DNA of 64,000 bases from Angomonas deanei (GCA_903995115.1 LR877159.1:62001-126000); one strand, 5' to 3'. Positions 18,518 to 28,594 are shown, counted from the first letter of the stretch. The notes: generated from the letters alone by a model not told the origin. Translations and numbers: made by a program.

Positions 18518-20524
18518 ATGGCATCTGCTGAACAGATTGCGAACTGCATTCGCTGCCTTGCGGCGGACACGGTCCAGGGGGCGAAGAGCGGTCACCCTGG
18601 CACCCCGATGGGCATGGCTCCCGTCTCGACCGTGCTGTGGACCGAGGTGCTCAAGTACAATAGCAAGGACCCCAACTGGTTCGACCGCGACCGCTTCGTG
18701 CTTTCCAACGGGCACGGTTGCTCCCTGCAGTACGCCCTCCTTCATCTGGCGGGGTATGACCTGAGCATCGATGATCTCAAGAAGTTCCGTCAGCTGGGCG
18801 CCAAGACCCCCGGTCACCCGGAGCGCTTCATCACCCCGGGAGTGGAGGTGACGACTGGCCCTCTCGGCCAGGGTATTGCCAATGCCGTTGGTATGGCAAT
18901 GGCCGAGGCGCACCTCGCCGCCGCGTTCAACCGCCCTGGATTAGACATTGTGGACCACTGGACGTACGTCTTCTGCGGCGATGGTTGCCTCATGGAAGGC
19001 GTGTGCCAGGAGGCTCTCTCGCTCGCCGGCCACCTTGCGCTGGAGAAGTTGGTGGTGGTCTACGACAGCAATAAAATCTGCATCGACGGTTCCACGGATC
19101 TTTCCTTCACGGAGGATTCCAAGAAGAAGTACGAGTCCCTTGGGTTTCACATTATCGAGGTCGCCAACGGTGACAGTGATTTCGAGGCGCTCCGAAAGGC
19201 CTTTGCCGAGGCGAAAGGGGTGAAGGGAAAGCCAAAGATGATTATCCAATCCTCAACGATTGGTTTCGGTTCCCAGAAGGAGGGCACAGAAAAGGTGCAC
19301 GGCGCCCCCCTCGGTGACGAGGACATTGCAGCCGTCAAGAAGCGCTTCGGCCGCGACCCCGCCCTCAAGTACCACGTCGAACCCGAGGTGTACAGCGTCT
19401 TTGAAAAGCACGTCAAGGCCAGCCAAGAGAAGCAGCAGCAGTGGGAGAAGACCCTCGCCACCTACAAGAGCCAGTTCCCTGCGGAGGCCGCACAGCTGGA
19501 GGCTGCCATGAAGGGCGAATTACCGGCTGACTTTGAGAAGAGCCTGCCCCTCAACGCCGCTTCCATCGCCACCCGTAAGGCCAGTGAGAATGTGCTCGGC
19601 GCGCTCATCCCCGCTATCCCCGCCCTTGTCGGTGGATCTGCCGATCTCACCCCGAGTAACCTCACCCGACCCGCGTCTGCGAACATGGTGGACTTCACCC
19701 CGAGCACCCCTGCCGGCCGCTACTTCCGCTTTGGTGTGCGCGAGCACGCGATGGCGTCCATTATGAACGGTATGGACGCCCACGGAGGATTGATCCCCTA
19801 TGGTGGTACATTCCTGAACTTTGTCGGATACGCCCTCGGCGCCGTCCGCCTCGCCGCCCTCTCTCACCACCGTGTCGTCTATGTTGCTACCCATGACAGT
19901 ATCGGCCTGGGCGAGGATGGTCCGACCCATCAGCCTGTGGAGCTGGTGGCCGCGCTGCGAGCAATGCCCAACACCCTCGTGTTTCGCCCCTCCGATCAGA
20001 CGGAGACCAGTGGTGCGTGGGCCGCCGCCCTACACCACAACTGCCCCTCCGTGCTGTGCCTGAGCCGACAGAACACCGTGCCGCAGCCCAAGTCCTCCAT
20101 TGAGGGCGTGAAGAAGGGCGCCTACCTGATTGAGGAGACCGCCGCCCCAAAGGTCATCATTGTGTCCAGTGGTTCCGAGGTGCAGCTCGCCGTGGAAGCG
20201 GCCAAGGCCCTCGCGGGAGAACAGATCAACGCGAATGTCGTTTCCATGCCCTGTCAAGAGCTGTTTGACGCGCAGGACGAGAAGTACCGCAACTCGGTCT
20301 TCCCCAAGGGTGTCCCGGTGGTGTCCGTGGAGCCCTACATCCCATTCGGCTGGGAGAAGTACTCTCACCGTCATGTGGGCCTGACCGGCTTCGGAGGATC
20401 CGCACCCGCCGAGGAGCTCTACAAGACGTTTGGTGTGACGACGGAGGCTGTTGTGGCGGCCGCTCGTGACCTTGTCTCCCGATTCCCCAACGGAAGTGCC
20501 CCCGCCAAGAACTCTCAATTCTAA
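18518..20524 (+). CDS. TKT: Transketolase
   Basis: This 668-residue ThDP enzyme of the non-oxidative pentose phosphate pathway transfers two-carbon ketol units between sugar phosphates. His26 (in GAKSGHPGTPMG), His66 (SNGHG) and the ThDP/metal motif GDGCLMEG at 154-161 with Asn185 are present. The middle domain carries the GVREHAM glutamate and the C-terminal domain is complete. Length matches yeast and trypanosomatid transketolases. The protein ends AKNSQF, which is not a PTS1 glycosomal signal, although trypanosomatid transketolases are known to be partly glycosomal. A cytosolic enzyme is therefore expected unless an internal signal is used. Strong codon bias suggests high expression. The acceptor is AG 18472-18473. 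Confidence 0.97.
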   Translation: MASAEQIANCIRCLAADTVQGAKSGHPGTPMGMAPVSTVLWTEVLKYNSKDPNWFDRDRFVLSNGHGCSLQYALLHLAGYDLSIDDLKKFRQLGAKTPGHPERFITPGVEVTTGPLGQGIANAVGMAMAEAHLAAAFNRPGLDIVDHWTYVFCGDGCLMEGVCQEALSLAGHLALEKLVVVYDSNKICIDGSTDLSFTEDSKKKYESLGFHIIEVANGDSDFEALRKAFAEAKGVKGKPKMIIQSSTIGFGSQKEGTEKVHGAPLGDEDIAAVKKRFGRDPALKYHVEPEVYSVFEKHVKASQEKQQQWEKTLATYKSQFPAEAAQLEAAMKGELPADFEKSLPLNAASIATRKASENVLGALIPAIPALVGGSADLTPSNLTRPASANMVDFTPSTPAGRYFRFGVREHAMASIMNGMDAHGGLIPYGGTFLNFVGYALGAVRLAALSHHRVVYVATHDSIGLGEDGPTHQPVELVAALRAMPNTLVFRPSDQTETSGAWAAALHHNCPSVLCLSRQNTVPQPKSSIEGVKKGAYLIEETAAPKVIIVSSGSEVQLAVEAAKALAGEQINANVVSMPCQELFDAQDEKYRNSVFPKGVPVVSVEPYIPFGWEKYSHRHVGLTGFGGSAPAEELYKTFGVTTEAVVAAARDLVSRFPNGSAPAKNSQF

Positions 20525-20760
20525 ACGCTTAAAAAAACAAGAAAAATACAAAAAAAAAAACGGAGAAACACCCATTTATTTTCGACCTCTATTAATTCTG
20601 TTAAAGATTGTTAAAGGCTTTTGTTTCTTTTTCTAACCCTATTATTTGGCGAAAAACAAACGTTCAACGTTTTCCCGTTCATCATTTTTGGTCCGAACGC
20701 TTCGGATTGCATTTTTTTGCTATTTTCACCCGTGTTGAAGAAACTAGCATTTTCACGACC

Positions 20761-20800
20761 ACACTCCCCTCTTTCTTCTTCTTTCATTCCCTTATTTTAG
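20761..20800 (+). promoter_or_regulatory. Trans-splice acceptor for L26
   Basis: A C/T-rich tract ends in TTTTAG (AG 20799-20800), 18 nt upstream of the ATG. Confidence 0.65.
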
Positions 20801-20817
20801 ATTCATTAGAACCCTAA

Positions 20818-21252
20818 ATGGTCAGTATTAAGTGTGGTTCCCGCCGAAAGGCCCGTCGCGCCCACTTCCAGGCCCCCAGCCACGTCCGCCGTGTGCTCAT
20901 GAGCGCCCCCCTCTCCAAGGAGCTGCGCGAGAAGTACAACGTCCGTGCGATGCCCGTCATCACTGGTGATGAGGTGGTCGTCAAGCGCGGTGGCTTCAAG
21001 GGTCGTGACGGCAAGGTGACTGCCTGCTACCGTCTCAAGTGGGTCATCCACGTGGACAAGGTCAACCGCGAGAAGGCCAACGGCTCCACCGTCGAGGTTG
21101 GTATCCACCCCTCCAACGTGGAGATCACCAAGCTGAAGCTCACCAACAACCGCAAGGCCATCCTCGAGCGCAAGGACCGCAGCAAGAGCGGTGCTAGTCA
21201 GAAGGGCGGAAAGGCGACTGCCGCCGACCGTGCGATGCAGCAGATGGATTAA
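20818..21252 (+). CDS. RPL26: 60S ribosomal protein L26 (uL24)
   Basis: This is a 144-residue large-subunit protein that sits near the peptide exit tunnel. The family pattern is complete: [17 protein letters not shown] near the start, [16 protein letters not shown], then the KOW motif ([19 protein letters not shown]), and NPSNV-type [13 protein letters not shown] before a Lys/Ala-rich tail. Length is close to that of human RPL26 (145). Codon use is strongly biased, as in eS8. Its place directly after transketolase is, from memory, conserved in other kinetoplastids. Confidence 0.97.
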   Translation: MVSIKCGSRRKARRAHFQAPSHVRRVLMSAPLSKELREKYNVRAMPVITGDEVVVKRGGFKGRDGKVTACYRLKWVIHVDKVNREKANGSTVEVGIHPSNVEITKLKLTNNRKAILERKDRSKSGASQKGGKATAADRAMQQMD

Positions 21253-21389
21253 GGTTCGAATGAAACTGTCTTTCATTTTTATTTTACGTTTTATTATTTA
21301 AACTCCCTTGTCTTTTACTACTAGTAGTAGTAGTGTGCGTCACATTTGTTTAAATGTTTACCCACCGACTGGACGATACAATTTTAGCC

Positions 21390-21422
21390 CTTCAATCTCT
21401 CTCCCTCTCCTCTCTCTGCAAG
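21390..21422 (+). promoter_or_regulatory. Trans-splice acceptor for the BolA3-like gene
   Basis: A CT-rich tract is followed by GCAAG (AG 21421-21422), 16 nt before the ATG at 21439. Confidence 0.6.
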
Positions 21423-21438
21423 CGTTATTATTACATTT

Positions 21439-21702
21439 ATGCTCCGTCGAACAGTGTGCTACTGGGCTGCGCTCACGGCAAAGGATATTGAGGACAAACT
21501 GCTGAAGAGTGAAACGTTGAAGCCTACTTCCGTTTCTGTGGTTGACGCTAGTGCAGGGTGTGGTTCTTTTTTTAACATCAAAATCAGCTCCGCCGCCTTT
21601 GACGGAAAAACACTTATTCAACAACATCGCTTGGTCAATGCCGAACTGAAGGAAGAAATAAAAGGCATTCACGGATTTACGCTAGACACTAGCAAGCAAT
21701 AA
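21439..21702 (+). CDS. BOLA3: BolA-like protein, mitochondrial BOLA3 type
   Basis: This is an 87-residue protein. It begins MLRRTVCYW, a trypanosomatid-type mitochondrial presequence, and continues as a complete small BolA fold. The features are VVDASAGCGSFFNIKISSAA, then GKTLIQQHRLVNAELKEEIK and a short HGF strand. Cys41 and His63 correspond to the cluster-ligand Cys and the invariant C-terminal His of BOLA3. BOLA3 works with monothiol glutaredoxin and NFU1 to deliver 4Fe-4S clusters to mitochondrial enzymes such as lipoate synthase; that role is inferred from the family. BOLA1 is less likely because of the ASAGCG loop. Confidence 0.9.
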   Translation: MLRRTVCYWAALTAKDIEDKLLKSETLKPTSVSVVDASAGCGSFFNIKISSAAFDGKTLIQQHRLVNAELKEEIKGIHGFTLDTSKQ

Positions 21703-21881
21703 GGCGGATGGCCACCTCTTACATATTTAATATTCCTGATTCGAATTGTTTCTTTCGTTTATATAATTTGCACAACCTTTTGGCTTCATTTTCCTTTCGT
21801 TTTCTGATTCACCGGCAAAGATCACCACCCCCTATCTTACGACTGCTAGTTCAATAATAGCAATAGAATTTAAAAACGAAA

Positions 21882-24800
21882 ATGAATGAAACCGAAGAGA
21901 TGGTGCCAGAGGAGCTCCCCGTAGAGTCCGACAACGACGACTGTGGGGCACCGTCTTACTTTGAAGAAGAGGAGCAATGCGTGGCGTTATTAGAGTCCGC
22001 AATCGGTATGATTCCTCTCGATAATAGTGTACTCCTGCCATCCCCTGGAGAGGACGCGGACGGGGCGGCGTCCTTGCTGCAGGTGAAATTTGCTTCTATT
22101 ATTAATCGCTACCAGGAAAACCCTCACCTCATCTTGCCCTATTTGGAGACGCTTATTACACCACTTGTCGAATTGTTTCTGAAACTGATCCCCACCACAG
22201 ACAAGGTCGTCGAGGCAATGCGGCAATTGAAGACGAACCGCAGCGACGGTGGTGTGCGGGCCGACGTCCTGATGGACGAACACGCGTTGGGCCAAAATTT
22301 GGACATGTTTGACAGCGATGCCCCTCGCTACCCGCTTCACCTGGTGAGCGGGGCGCTCTACACGATTATCAAAACCGCAGGAGAAAAGAACTGCACGAGC
22401 TATTTTCCGTCTGAAGTGAAGTACTACGAGGATGTATTTTACACCCTCAAGCTGTGGAAAGAGGACCCCAGCCGCCGCCGTGAGTGGGAGGTGCGGTACG
22501 CCCTCTTGCTGTGGCTCTCCAATTTAGTTTTGGTGCCGTTTGAGCTAAGCATCATTGACTCCTCCACCGTCACGGAGATGGAGGACACCGCCTCCCTCAG
22601 TCTATCGGACGCCACACTGTACACGGCGGTGGCATTTCTTTCGGACTCGACCAAGTGCAGGGAGGGGGCAGCGCTGCTTATTGCGCGGCTGGCGACACGA
22701 CCCGATAGCGCCAGGCACCGCGACTTGGTGTTTCGCTACGCCCGTGATATCCTCGCCAACATCCCAAGGGAGGACAGAGAGAAGAACTTTCTGTCGGACA
22801 TCACCGAAAAGTCGTTCAGCCGACCTTTCCTCGTTCAAGGGGTTCTCGAGGCCATTGCCAAGACGTTAAAGCTGGGACAGCGACAAGAGCTCGTGCAGTA
22901 CGCGGGCGACCTCATCCCGGTGGTGATCTCCCTGGTGGAGGTCCACAAGAACGACAGCCTCATCTGCAAGACAACAGTCAAGGTAACCCAACGACTAGTG
23001 TTAAGCATGCTCCAAAAGAAGCGAGCGGCGTGGCGATACAAGAAGAATGTCCTCTCCCTCGCTGCGAATCTCGGTGGCGCACAAGAGACGGAGGAGACCA
23101 CCGCCGCAGAAGACAATGGAGGGGAGTTCATTGAGGGAGATGTCGACACGCTCGAGGAAGGATTGGGCTACTTGTTAGAGAGCATGGGGCATAAGGACAC
23201 CATTGTCCGCTGGTGTGCGGCGAAGGGGATTGGACGCGTCTGTGAGCGGCTACCGACGGAGATGGTGGATGAGATATTAGGCGGGGTTCAAGAGGCATTT
23301 ACGACGGATTTCGACGACATGAGCTGGCACGGCGGCCTACTGGCTTTCGCGGAACTGTGCCGACGAGGTGTGCTGCCGGCCGCCTACCTCGAGGAGGTGG
23401 TGCCCGTGATTGCCAAGGGGCTGGCGTTCGATTGGAGCAAAGGGACGTACAGTGTCGGGGCTCACGTGCGTGACGCTGCCAGCTATGTGTGCTGGTCCCT
23501 TGCCCGCGCCTACGACGCAGCCGACATTGAGCCGCACGTGTACCGACTTAGTGTGACGCTCGTCATCACGTCCTTGTTTGACAGAGAGGTGAATGTGCGG
23601 CGTGCGGCTTCGGCGGCATTTCAGGAGTGTGTGGGTCGATTAGGCAACTTTCCCCACGGGATTGACCTCGTCACCACCATGGACTTTTTCTCTCTGTCGT
23701 CCCTGAAAAGTTCCTACCTCGAGGTCGCCCCCAAGGTCGCCCAATTTGAAGCGTACCGTCCCAGCATGCTGTCCGCCCTCGTGGAGACGAAGCTGTCCCA
23801 CTGGGATACGGCGGTCCGACAGTGCGCCGCTGGAGCACTGGGCGAACTGGCGGTATTGGAAGTACAGTACATGCACGAAAACGTCTTCCCCGTGCTTCTA
23901 GAGCGTGTCGTGGACCCGACGGTGGCGATTCGTCACGGGGCGCTGCTGGGTATTGTGCACCTCATCCGCAGATTGCCGATGGAATCGTGGACTAAGGAGG
24001 AGCTTTCCGATATTGCCGAGATCGTGGTGCGCCTAGATGCCGCCCGTCTGTTCCGCTCTCGAGGAGGGGAGTACATTCGTGAGGCCTGTTGTCTCATTCT
24101 TAGTGCATGTGCAGACGTGCAGTTGCCACTGCCAGAACTCGTCACCTTCACCAAAATCAGCGGCGAGAAGGGTCGCGCAAAGACCCATAAAAAGGTTCAA
24201 GAATTCTATGAGGACACTTGGAAGAATATACTAGAGTGGGTCCAACGCAGCGCGACGGACAGCTTTTCCAAGTACGCACAGGTATATTACAGGGAGTACG
24301 ACCCCGCCTTCCACTCCAAAGTTTTGGCTAAAATTATGGAGGGATGTGGACCCGGCAATCCTCTAGAGCGTAGAGGATTTCTTTCTGCTGCTGGTGGTGT
24401 GCCACCCAGCTGGCTCATGGCGAAGGACGTGTCGGATGACACGTACTACTACTACCAGCAGCTCATGAAGGTACTGCAGGAGGCGGCGTTGGTAGATCCG
24501 ACGAGCGATGCAGAATTAGCGGACGCGGAAACCCGACGCAACGCTGTTTATTCCATTGGGGGGATTCTCTCCAAGCTCCCCGATGGGGCGACGGTGGACC
24601 GGCAGTGGTTTGCCGACGTGTCTGACACATTGTTGCATTCTATTCAAGATTACGCCGTCGATAAGCGAGGGGATGTGGGATCCTTTGTTCGCCTGGCCAC
24701 CTTGGAAATCTTTCCACTTGTCGTTCAGAAAGGGTTGACCCTCTCTGTTTGCTCAGATGCCATCTTCTTGAAATTTCTGAAGGCTGTGATAAGGTGTGCG

Positions 24801-25763
24801 ATGGAAAAGCTGGACAAGGTACGCGCCGCAGCCGTCCGTACGGCGCAACGATTACTGGGGGACTGTGACTGGCTGTCTCTCTTCCCTGAATCAGACGAAC
24901 GAAGGGAGATACAGTTCTGTCAGCAGTTGATTCAAGAAACAGCGAAGGAGGTGGTGGATATCAGTTCCCCCCAGCTAATACTGTCTGCCTTGGCTCCACC
25001 CTTGCTCGAGAGCTGCCCTGTCGTATTCTCCTACTCCGTGATGGAGGGGCTGATTGTTTCCGCTGGGGACCTCTCCGAGCACATTCGCCGTCCCGCCACC
25101 GGCGTCCTGAGGGACTCGTTCCGGGGCAGCAGCGCGACGGAAACTGTGTCCGAAAGACAGGCTCGCCTTTCACGCTACCTGGTTGAGATTGGGGAGGGTT
25201 ATGTGCACTGCGAACGGGTTCTCGTCCCGCTCTCGCGCGCTCTGGACATATGTGTCAACGACGCCGTGTTCGCCCTTTCTTGTCAAATGCGGGTCGTGGA
25301 GATACTGCGGGCGGAACTGCGCCACTATGCAACCACCATACAGGTGCTCCTGCCGCTCACGTCGCTCTTGGCAACGATGGGCAGGTGCGGCGACCCTGCC
25401 GCGCGGGAGGCGACGTGGAAACTTTTGTTGACCATGATCGCGAGTCGGTACCCGAAGGTCCGGGGAAAGGTCGCCACCGAGTTTTACACCTCGTTACTCG
25501 TTCTTTCATCCACAGGGGAGACGGCAGGGGTGGATGCGGAGAGGTGTCACCGGGCGATGGAGCACCTCAGCAAAGTGCAGTGGGACGGCTCAGATGCCGG
25601 TAAAATCAGGAGTGCACGTAATGCATTGTATGAGATATTGGATATTGCACCCTCCGCCAAAGTAGAAGGCGACACAGAAATGACATCGGTGAAAGCAAAT
25701 AACTCGAGCAAGGCCGCGGTAGCAGGCTCGTACCTTCACCTGGTCCGGGAAGCTGGTTATTAG
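21882..25763 (+). CDS. TBCD: Tubulin-folding cofactor D
   Basis: This 1293-residue HEAT-repeat protein makes the cofactor cage that assembles alpha/beta-tubulin heterodimers. The diagnostic central block is unmistakable: SWHGGLLAFAELCRRG with Trp at about 482, YSVGAHVRDAASYVCWSLAR at about 523-542, then FDREVNVRRAASAAFQE and GNFPHGID at about 588, all closely matching human TBCD. An acidic N-terminus (residues 1-30) precedes the HEAT region, and a low-complexity acidic insert lies near residue 410. The C-terminal part is more divergent but keeps regular helix pairs. Length is slightly above the usual 1200. Fast flagellar and subpellicular microtubule assembly makes this a housekeeping gene. 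The start is the first ATG after AG 21819-21820. Confidence 0.94.
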   Translation: MNETEEMVPEELPVESDNDDCGAPSYFEEEEQCVALLESAIGMIPLDNSVLLPSPGEDADGAASLLQVKFASIINRYQENPHLILPYLETLITPLVELFLKLIPTTDKVVEAMRQLKTNRSDGGVRADVLMDEHALGQNLDMFDSDAPRYPLHLVSGALYTIIKTAGEKNCTSYFPSEVKYYEDVFYTLKLWKEDPSRRREWEVRYALLLWLSNLVLVPFELSIIDSSTVTEMEDTASLSLSDATLYTAVAFLSDSTKCREGAALLIARLATRPDSARHRDLVFRYARDILANIPREDREKNFLSDITEKSFSRPFLVQGVLEAIAKTLKLGQRQELVQYAGDLIPVVISLVEVHKNDSLICKTTVKVTQRLVLSMLQKKRAAWRYKKNVLSLAANLGGAQETEETTAAEDNGGEFIEGDVDTLEEGLGYLLESMGHKDTIVRWCAAKGIGRVCERLPTEMVDEILGGVQEAFTTDFDDMSWHGGLLAFAELCRRGVLPAAYLEEVVPVIAKGLAFDWSKGTYSVGAHVRDAASYVCWSLARAYDAADIEPHVYRLSVTLVITSLFDREVNVRRAASAAFQECVGRLGNFPHGIDLVTTMDFFSLSSLKSSYLEVAPKVAQFEAYRPSMLSALVETKLSHWDTAVRQCAAGALGELAVLEVQYMHENVFPVLLERVVDPTVAIRHGALLGIVHLIRRLPMESWTKEELSDIAEIVVRLDAARLFRSRGGEYIREACCLILSACADVQLPLPELVTFTKISGEKGRAKTHKKVQEFYEDTWKNILEWVQRSATDSFSKYAQVYYREYDPAFHSKVLAKIMEGCGPGNPLERRGFLSAAGGVPPSWLMAKDVSDDTYYYYQQLMKVLQEAALVDPTSDAELADAETRRNAVYSIGGILSKLPDGATVDRQWFADVSDTLLHSIQDYAVDKRGDVGSFVRLATLEIFPLVVQKGLTLSVCSDAIFLKFLKAVIRCAMEKLDKVRAAAVRTAQRLLGDCDWLSLFPESDERREIQFCQQLIQETAKEVVDISSPQLILSALAPPLLESCPVVFSYSVMEGLIVSAGDLSEHIRRPATGVLRDSFRGSSATETVSERQARLSRYLVEIGEGYVHCERVLVPLSRALDICVNDAVFALSCQMRVVEILRAELRHYATTIQVLLPLTSLLATMGRCGDPAAREATWKLLLTMIASRYPKVRGKVATEFYTSLLVLSSTGETAGVDAERCHRAMEHLSKVQWDGSDAGKIRSARNALYEILDIAPSAKVEGDTEMTSVKANNSSKAAVAGSYLHLVREAGY

Positions 25764-25955
25764 AAAAAAGCAGGAGGTGGGCGATGAAAGACGAGGTAGA
25801 TACATACATTAATTTTGTTAAAAACAAAACAAAAAAAAAAGTCATTGCCATATAAGATTAAGTATTCATTGAAGAATATGAGCCCGCGACCATTCCATCA
25901 TTTTTTTTCTTTTTTCCCTCCACCTTCACTACTTTGCTTTATCATTCTTTAGTAC

Positions 25956-25991
25956 ATGAAAGAGGAAAGGCGCACATTATACCCTGTATGA
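25956..25991 (+). promoter_or_regulatory. Upstream ORF overlapping the VPS34 start
   Basis: If splicing uses TTTAG (AG 25951-25952), the first ATG of the mRNA is 25956. It opens an 11-codon ORF whose TGA overlaps the VPS34 ATG as ATGA (25988-25991). Such an arrangement usually lowers or couples translation of the main ORF. Confidence 0.5.
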
Positions 25992-28594
25992 TATCCTCGA
26001 GTGAAATTAACAATCCTTTTCGCGTGTTGGTGGGGGTGGTGACGTTATTCGATTCTCCAGATGGATCACCGTCCGAAAACAACGCGAATCTGTTTTATAC
26101 GTGCTCACTGCAATTGGTGTATTCGGGGGTGACACTCTCCCCAACACTGGAAAGCAGCGCTTGTGTGCTAGAGATTGACCGCACTTTTGGGGTCTTCCGC
26201 CTCCCTTTTAACGAGTGGTTTGAATTTCCATTGCTGGTCTCTATTCTTCCTGTCGATACAGAGATGACTTGGAATGTGTTTAGCAGCGCTGGGGATCTGG
26301 TGTGCGCGGCAACTACGTTTGTTTTTAACCGTATGGGGGTGCTGAAAACTGGCACCAAGCAGTATAATCTTGTGAAAGCGATGGAAACACAGACGTGTGT
26401 GGAAAGGGAGGAGTGGCAGCAGACGCAGGACGCCATACACGACGGCATACTTCCTTCCTTGGAATGGCTCGATGCCATCGCCAACGCTCACTTTGATGAA
26501 ACGCGCCTGCTGGGTGGCGACGAAACAAAGGATGACACAACACGGCATGCCGGTCGTCTCACAGTGCACTTTCCCACCAGCTCTGCACCAGTTGCAGTGG
26601 TGCACGCTTCCCTCATCGAGGACGGGGACGCGAGCTGGCCGGCGGCCCCCGCCCCCGACTATATCACTCCGTCGTTGGATGTATACCACCTGGGCAAGGA
26701 TCACAACCTGTGTGAGGCGAGGGCCACACTCCTGTCGAAATCGCTGTTGCTCTCCGGCTACGACGCACAGTCGTCTCCTAGTCCACGCGAGCGCAAACGA
26801 CTGAACAGTTTAGTGGAGCTCCCCACCATATTGCTGGAGCCGCTCAAGTCAGAGGACGTCTCCCTGTTGTGGAAGTTCCGTCTGTACATCGTCAAGGATC
26901 ACCGCTTTTTCCTTCTCTTTATGCGGCAGGTGAACTGGCAGGAGGAGTCGGTGGAGCGAAAGAAGGCGGAAAGTCTCATTGCGGATTGGAAGCCGATCAA
27001 ATTGGCGTCGATTCTTGGCTGTCTATCGTACCACTTTCAGGGGGTTAAGGTTATACGACAGTATGCAATCGCACAGCTGGCGAAGCAGCCAGATCATCTT
27101 ATTTGTCGCTGTCTCTTCTTCCTGGTACAGGCCACCTCCTACGACGATCCGAATGAGATGGAGTTGGGAGACTTTTTAATTCAACGGGCGCTGGGGAATT
27201 GGGAAATGTGCAGCACGCTGTGGTGGTGCGTGAGTGTGCAGCTGCAGGCACAGATGGAGCGTGTGAAGGGGGGGCTGACAATTGAAAATCAGTTCAACCA
27301 CTTTATTGTACAGATAAAGCTAAAACGGCCGGATTTCGAGCAACGCTTGATCACCCAACAGAGGTTTGCCAAGTCTCTGCGAGAAATGTCGCTCGCCGTC
27401 ACCACCCTCCACGGAAGCCGCACTGAAAAGATTGAAATCATTTCGAAAAGAATCGAAAAAGGGAAAGAAAGTCTTTGCTCCCTCTTTACAGCACCACGCG
27501 CCAAGGCCACGCGGCAGTTGAGTTCGTCACCCCCCGAGGATGACGCCCTGTTCGCCCCCACACATCCCTCCCTTTGTTTAACTCAAGTGGACCCGAAATC
27601 GTTCTATATTTACAAGAGTGCCAACGCCCCTCTGAAATTGTGTTTCCACTCCGCGCAGGCAAGTCTTTCTCAGCTGAATAAACCGAAGGCGAGAAAGGGA
27701 AGTCTGGTGGGGGAGGCATCGGAGGCGGCCGTGCTGACTGGTGTGGCGCTCCCGTCAGATCTGTCCGTGCCGTCGGTCGTGTACTCGCCCATCGGCGCCG
27801 CTAGTCACGAGAGACAAGAGTTATCCCTCATGTTTAAGGCGAACGACAACGTCCGCCAGGATCAGCTGATTGTCGACCTTATCGCCATGATGGATGTCCT
27901 GCTGCAGAAGGACGGGCTGGAGGTTGGGCTATCTCCGTACCGTGTGATGGGAACTGGTCCGAACGACGGTCTGATCGAGGTGGTCCCCTCCGTGGTAACC
28001 CTTCAAAGTATCCAGGGCGGTATCGCCGACTACCTACGGCAGTACAACTCTTCCCCAGACGCTTACCAGAAGGCCCTGGACCGGTACGCCCGTAGTCTGG
28101 CGGGGTACTCCGTCATCAGCTTCGTCCTCGGGCTGGGGGACCGGCACTTGGAGAATATTCTGTTGGCCCGCGACGGCCGGCTGTTGCACATTGACTTTGG
28201 ATACATTTTGGGTAACGACCCGAAGCCCTTCCCACCGCCAATGAAAATTACGAGCGAGATGATTGTGTTGCTTGGGGAGCCCGAGGGGGAACACCACCTC
28301 AACTTTACGACCTACTGCGGTGGGATTTACAATGTTATTCGAAAAAACGCAGATTTGATTCTGAACCTGCTGACGTTAATGGTCCACGCGGCGGACCTTC
28401 CCCAACTGGCCGCCCCAGATGACCAGGTAGACCCCAGAATAAATGTTCTGAAGGTGCAGGAGAGGTTGCGCGTCGACCTCAACAATGTGCAGGCGACGCA
28501 GTATATTCAGCAAGTCGTCTCGGATAGTGTTGGATCGGTCTTTACGAATTTTTGGGATGTACTACACGTTGCGGCCCAGGCTACCCGTGCGTAG
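25988..28594 (+). CDS. VPS34: Class III phosphatidylinositol 3-kinase VPS34
   Basis: This 868-residue kinase makes PI3P on endosomes and autophagosomes. Domain order is the class III one. An N-terminal C2 domain (about 10-130) comes first, then a linker and a PIK helical domain (about 260-470, with WKFRLYIVKDHRFFLLFMRQVNW). A variable charged region follows, then the lipid kinase domain (about 520-868). The catalytic loop is GDRHLENILL with Asp718, His720 and Asn723, and the metal-binding DFG is at 736-738 in HIDFGYILG. The P-loop area carries the conserved MFKANDNVRQDQL segment, in which a Lys contacts ATP. The short C-terminal helix is present. A non-ATG upstream extension is open in frame, but 25988 is the first in-frame ATG. 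A short uORF overlaps this start. Confidence 0.95.
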   Translation: MISSSEINNPFRVLVGVVTLFDSPDGSPSENNANLFYTCSLQLVYSGVTLSPTLESSACVLEIDRTFGVFRLPFNEWFEFPLLVSILPVDTEMTWNVFSSAGDLVCAATTFVFNRMGVLKTGTKQYNLVKAMETQTCVEREEWQQTQDAIHDGILPSLEWLDAIANAHFDETRLLGGDETKDDTTRHAGRLTVHFPTSSAPVAVVHASLIEDGDASWPAAPAPDYITPSLDVYHLGKDHNLCEARATLLSKSLLLSGYDAQSSPSPRERKRLNSLVELPTILLEPLKSEDVSLLWKFRLYIVKDHRFFLLFMRQVNWQEESVERKKAESLIADWKPIKLASILGCLSYHFQGVKVIRQYAIAQLAKQPDHLICRCLFFLVQATSYDDPNEMELGDFLIQRALGNWEMCSTLWWCVSVQLQAQMERVKGGLTIENQFNHFIVQIKLKRPDFEQRLITQQRFAKSLREMSLAVTTLHGSRTEKIEIISKRIEKGKESLCSLFTAPRAKATRQLSSSPPEDDALFAPTHPSLCLTQVDPKSFYIYKSANAPLKLCFHSAQASLSQLNKPKARKGSLVGEASEAAVLTGVALPSDLSVPSVVYSPIGAASHERQELSLMFKANDNVRQDQLIVDLIAMMDVLLQKDGLEVGLSPYRVMGTGPNDGLIEVVPSVVTLQSIQGGIADYLRQYNSSPDAYQKALDRYARSLAGYSVISFVLGLGDRHLENILLARDGRLLHIDFGYILGNDPKPFPPPMKITSEMIVLLGEPEGEHHLNFTTYCGGIYNVIRKNADLILNLLTLMVHAADLPQLAAPDDQVDPRINVLKVQERLRVDLNNVQATQYIQQVVSDSVGSVFTNFWDVLHVAAQATRA

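Noticed and set aside
21250-21262. GGTTCGA word as a tRNA B box
   Set aside because: It lacks the following CC, no A box lies at the right distance, and it overlaps the L26 stop region.
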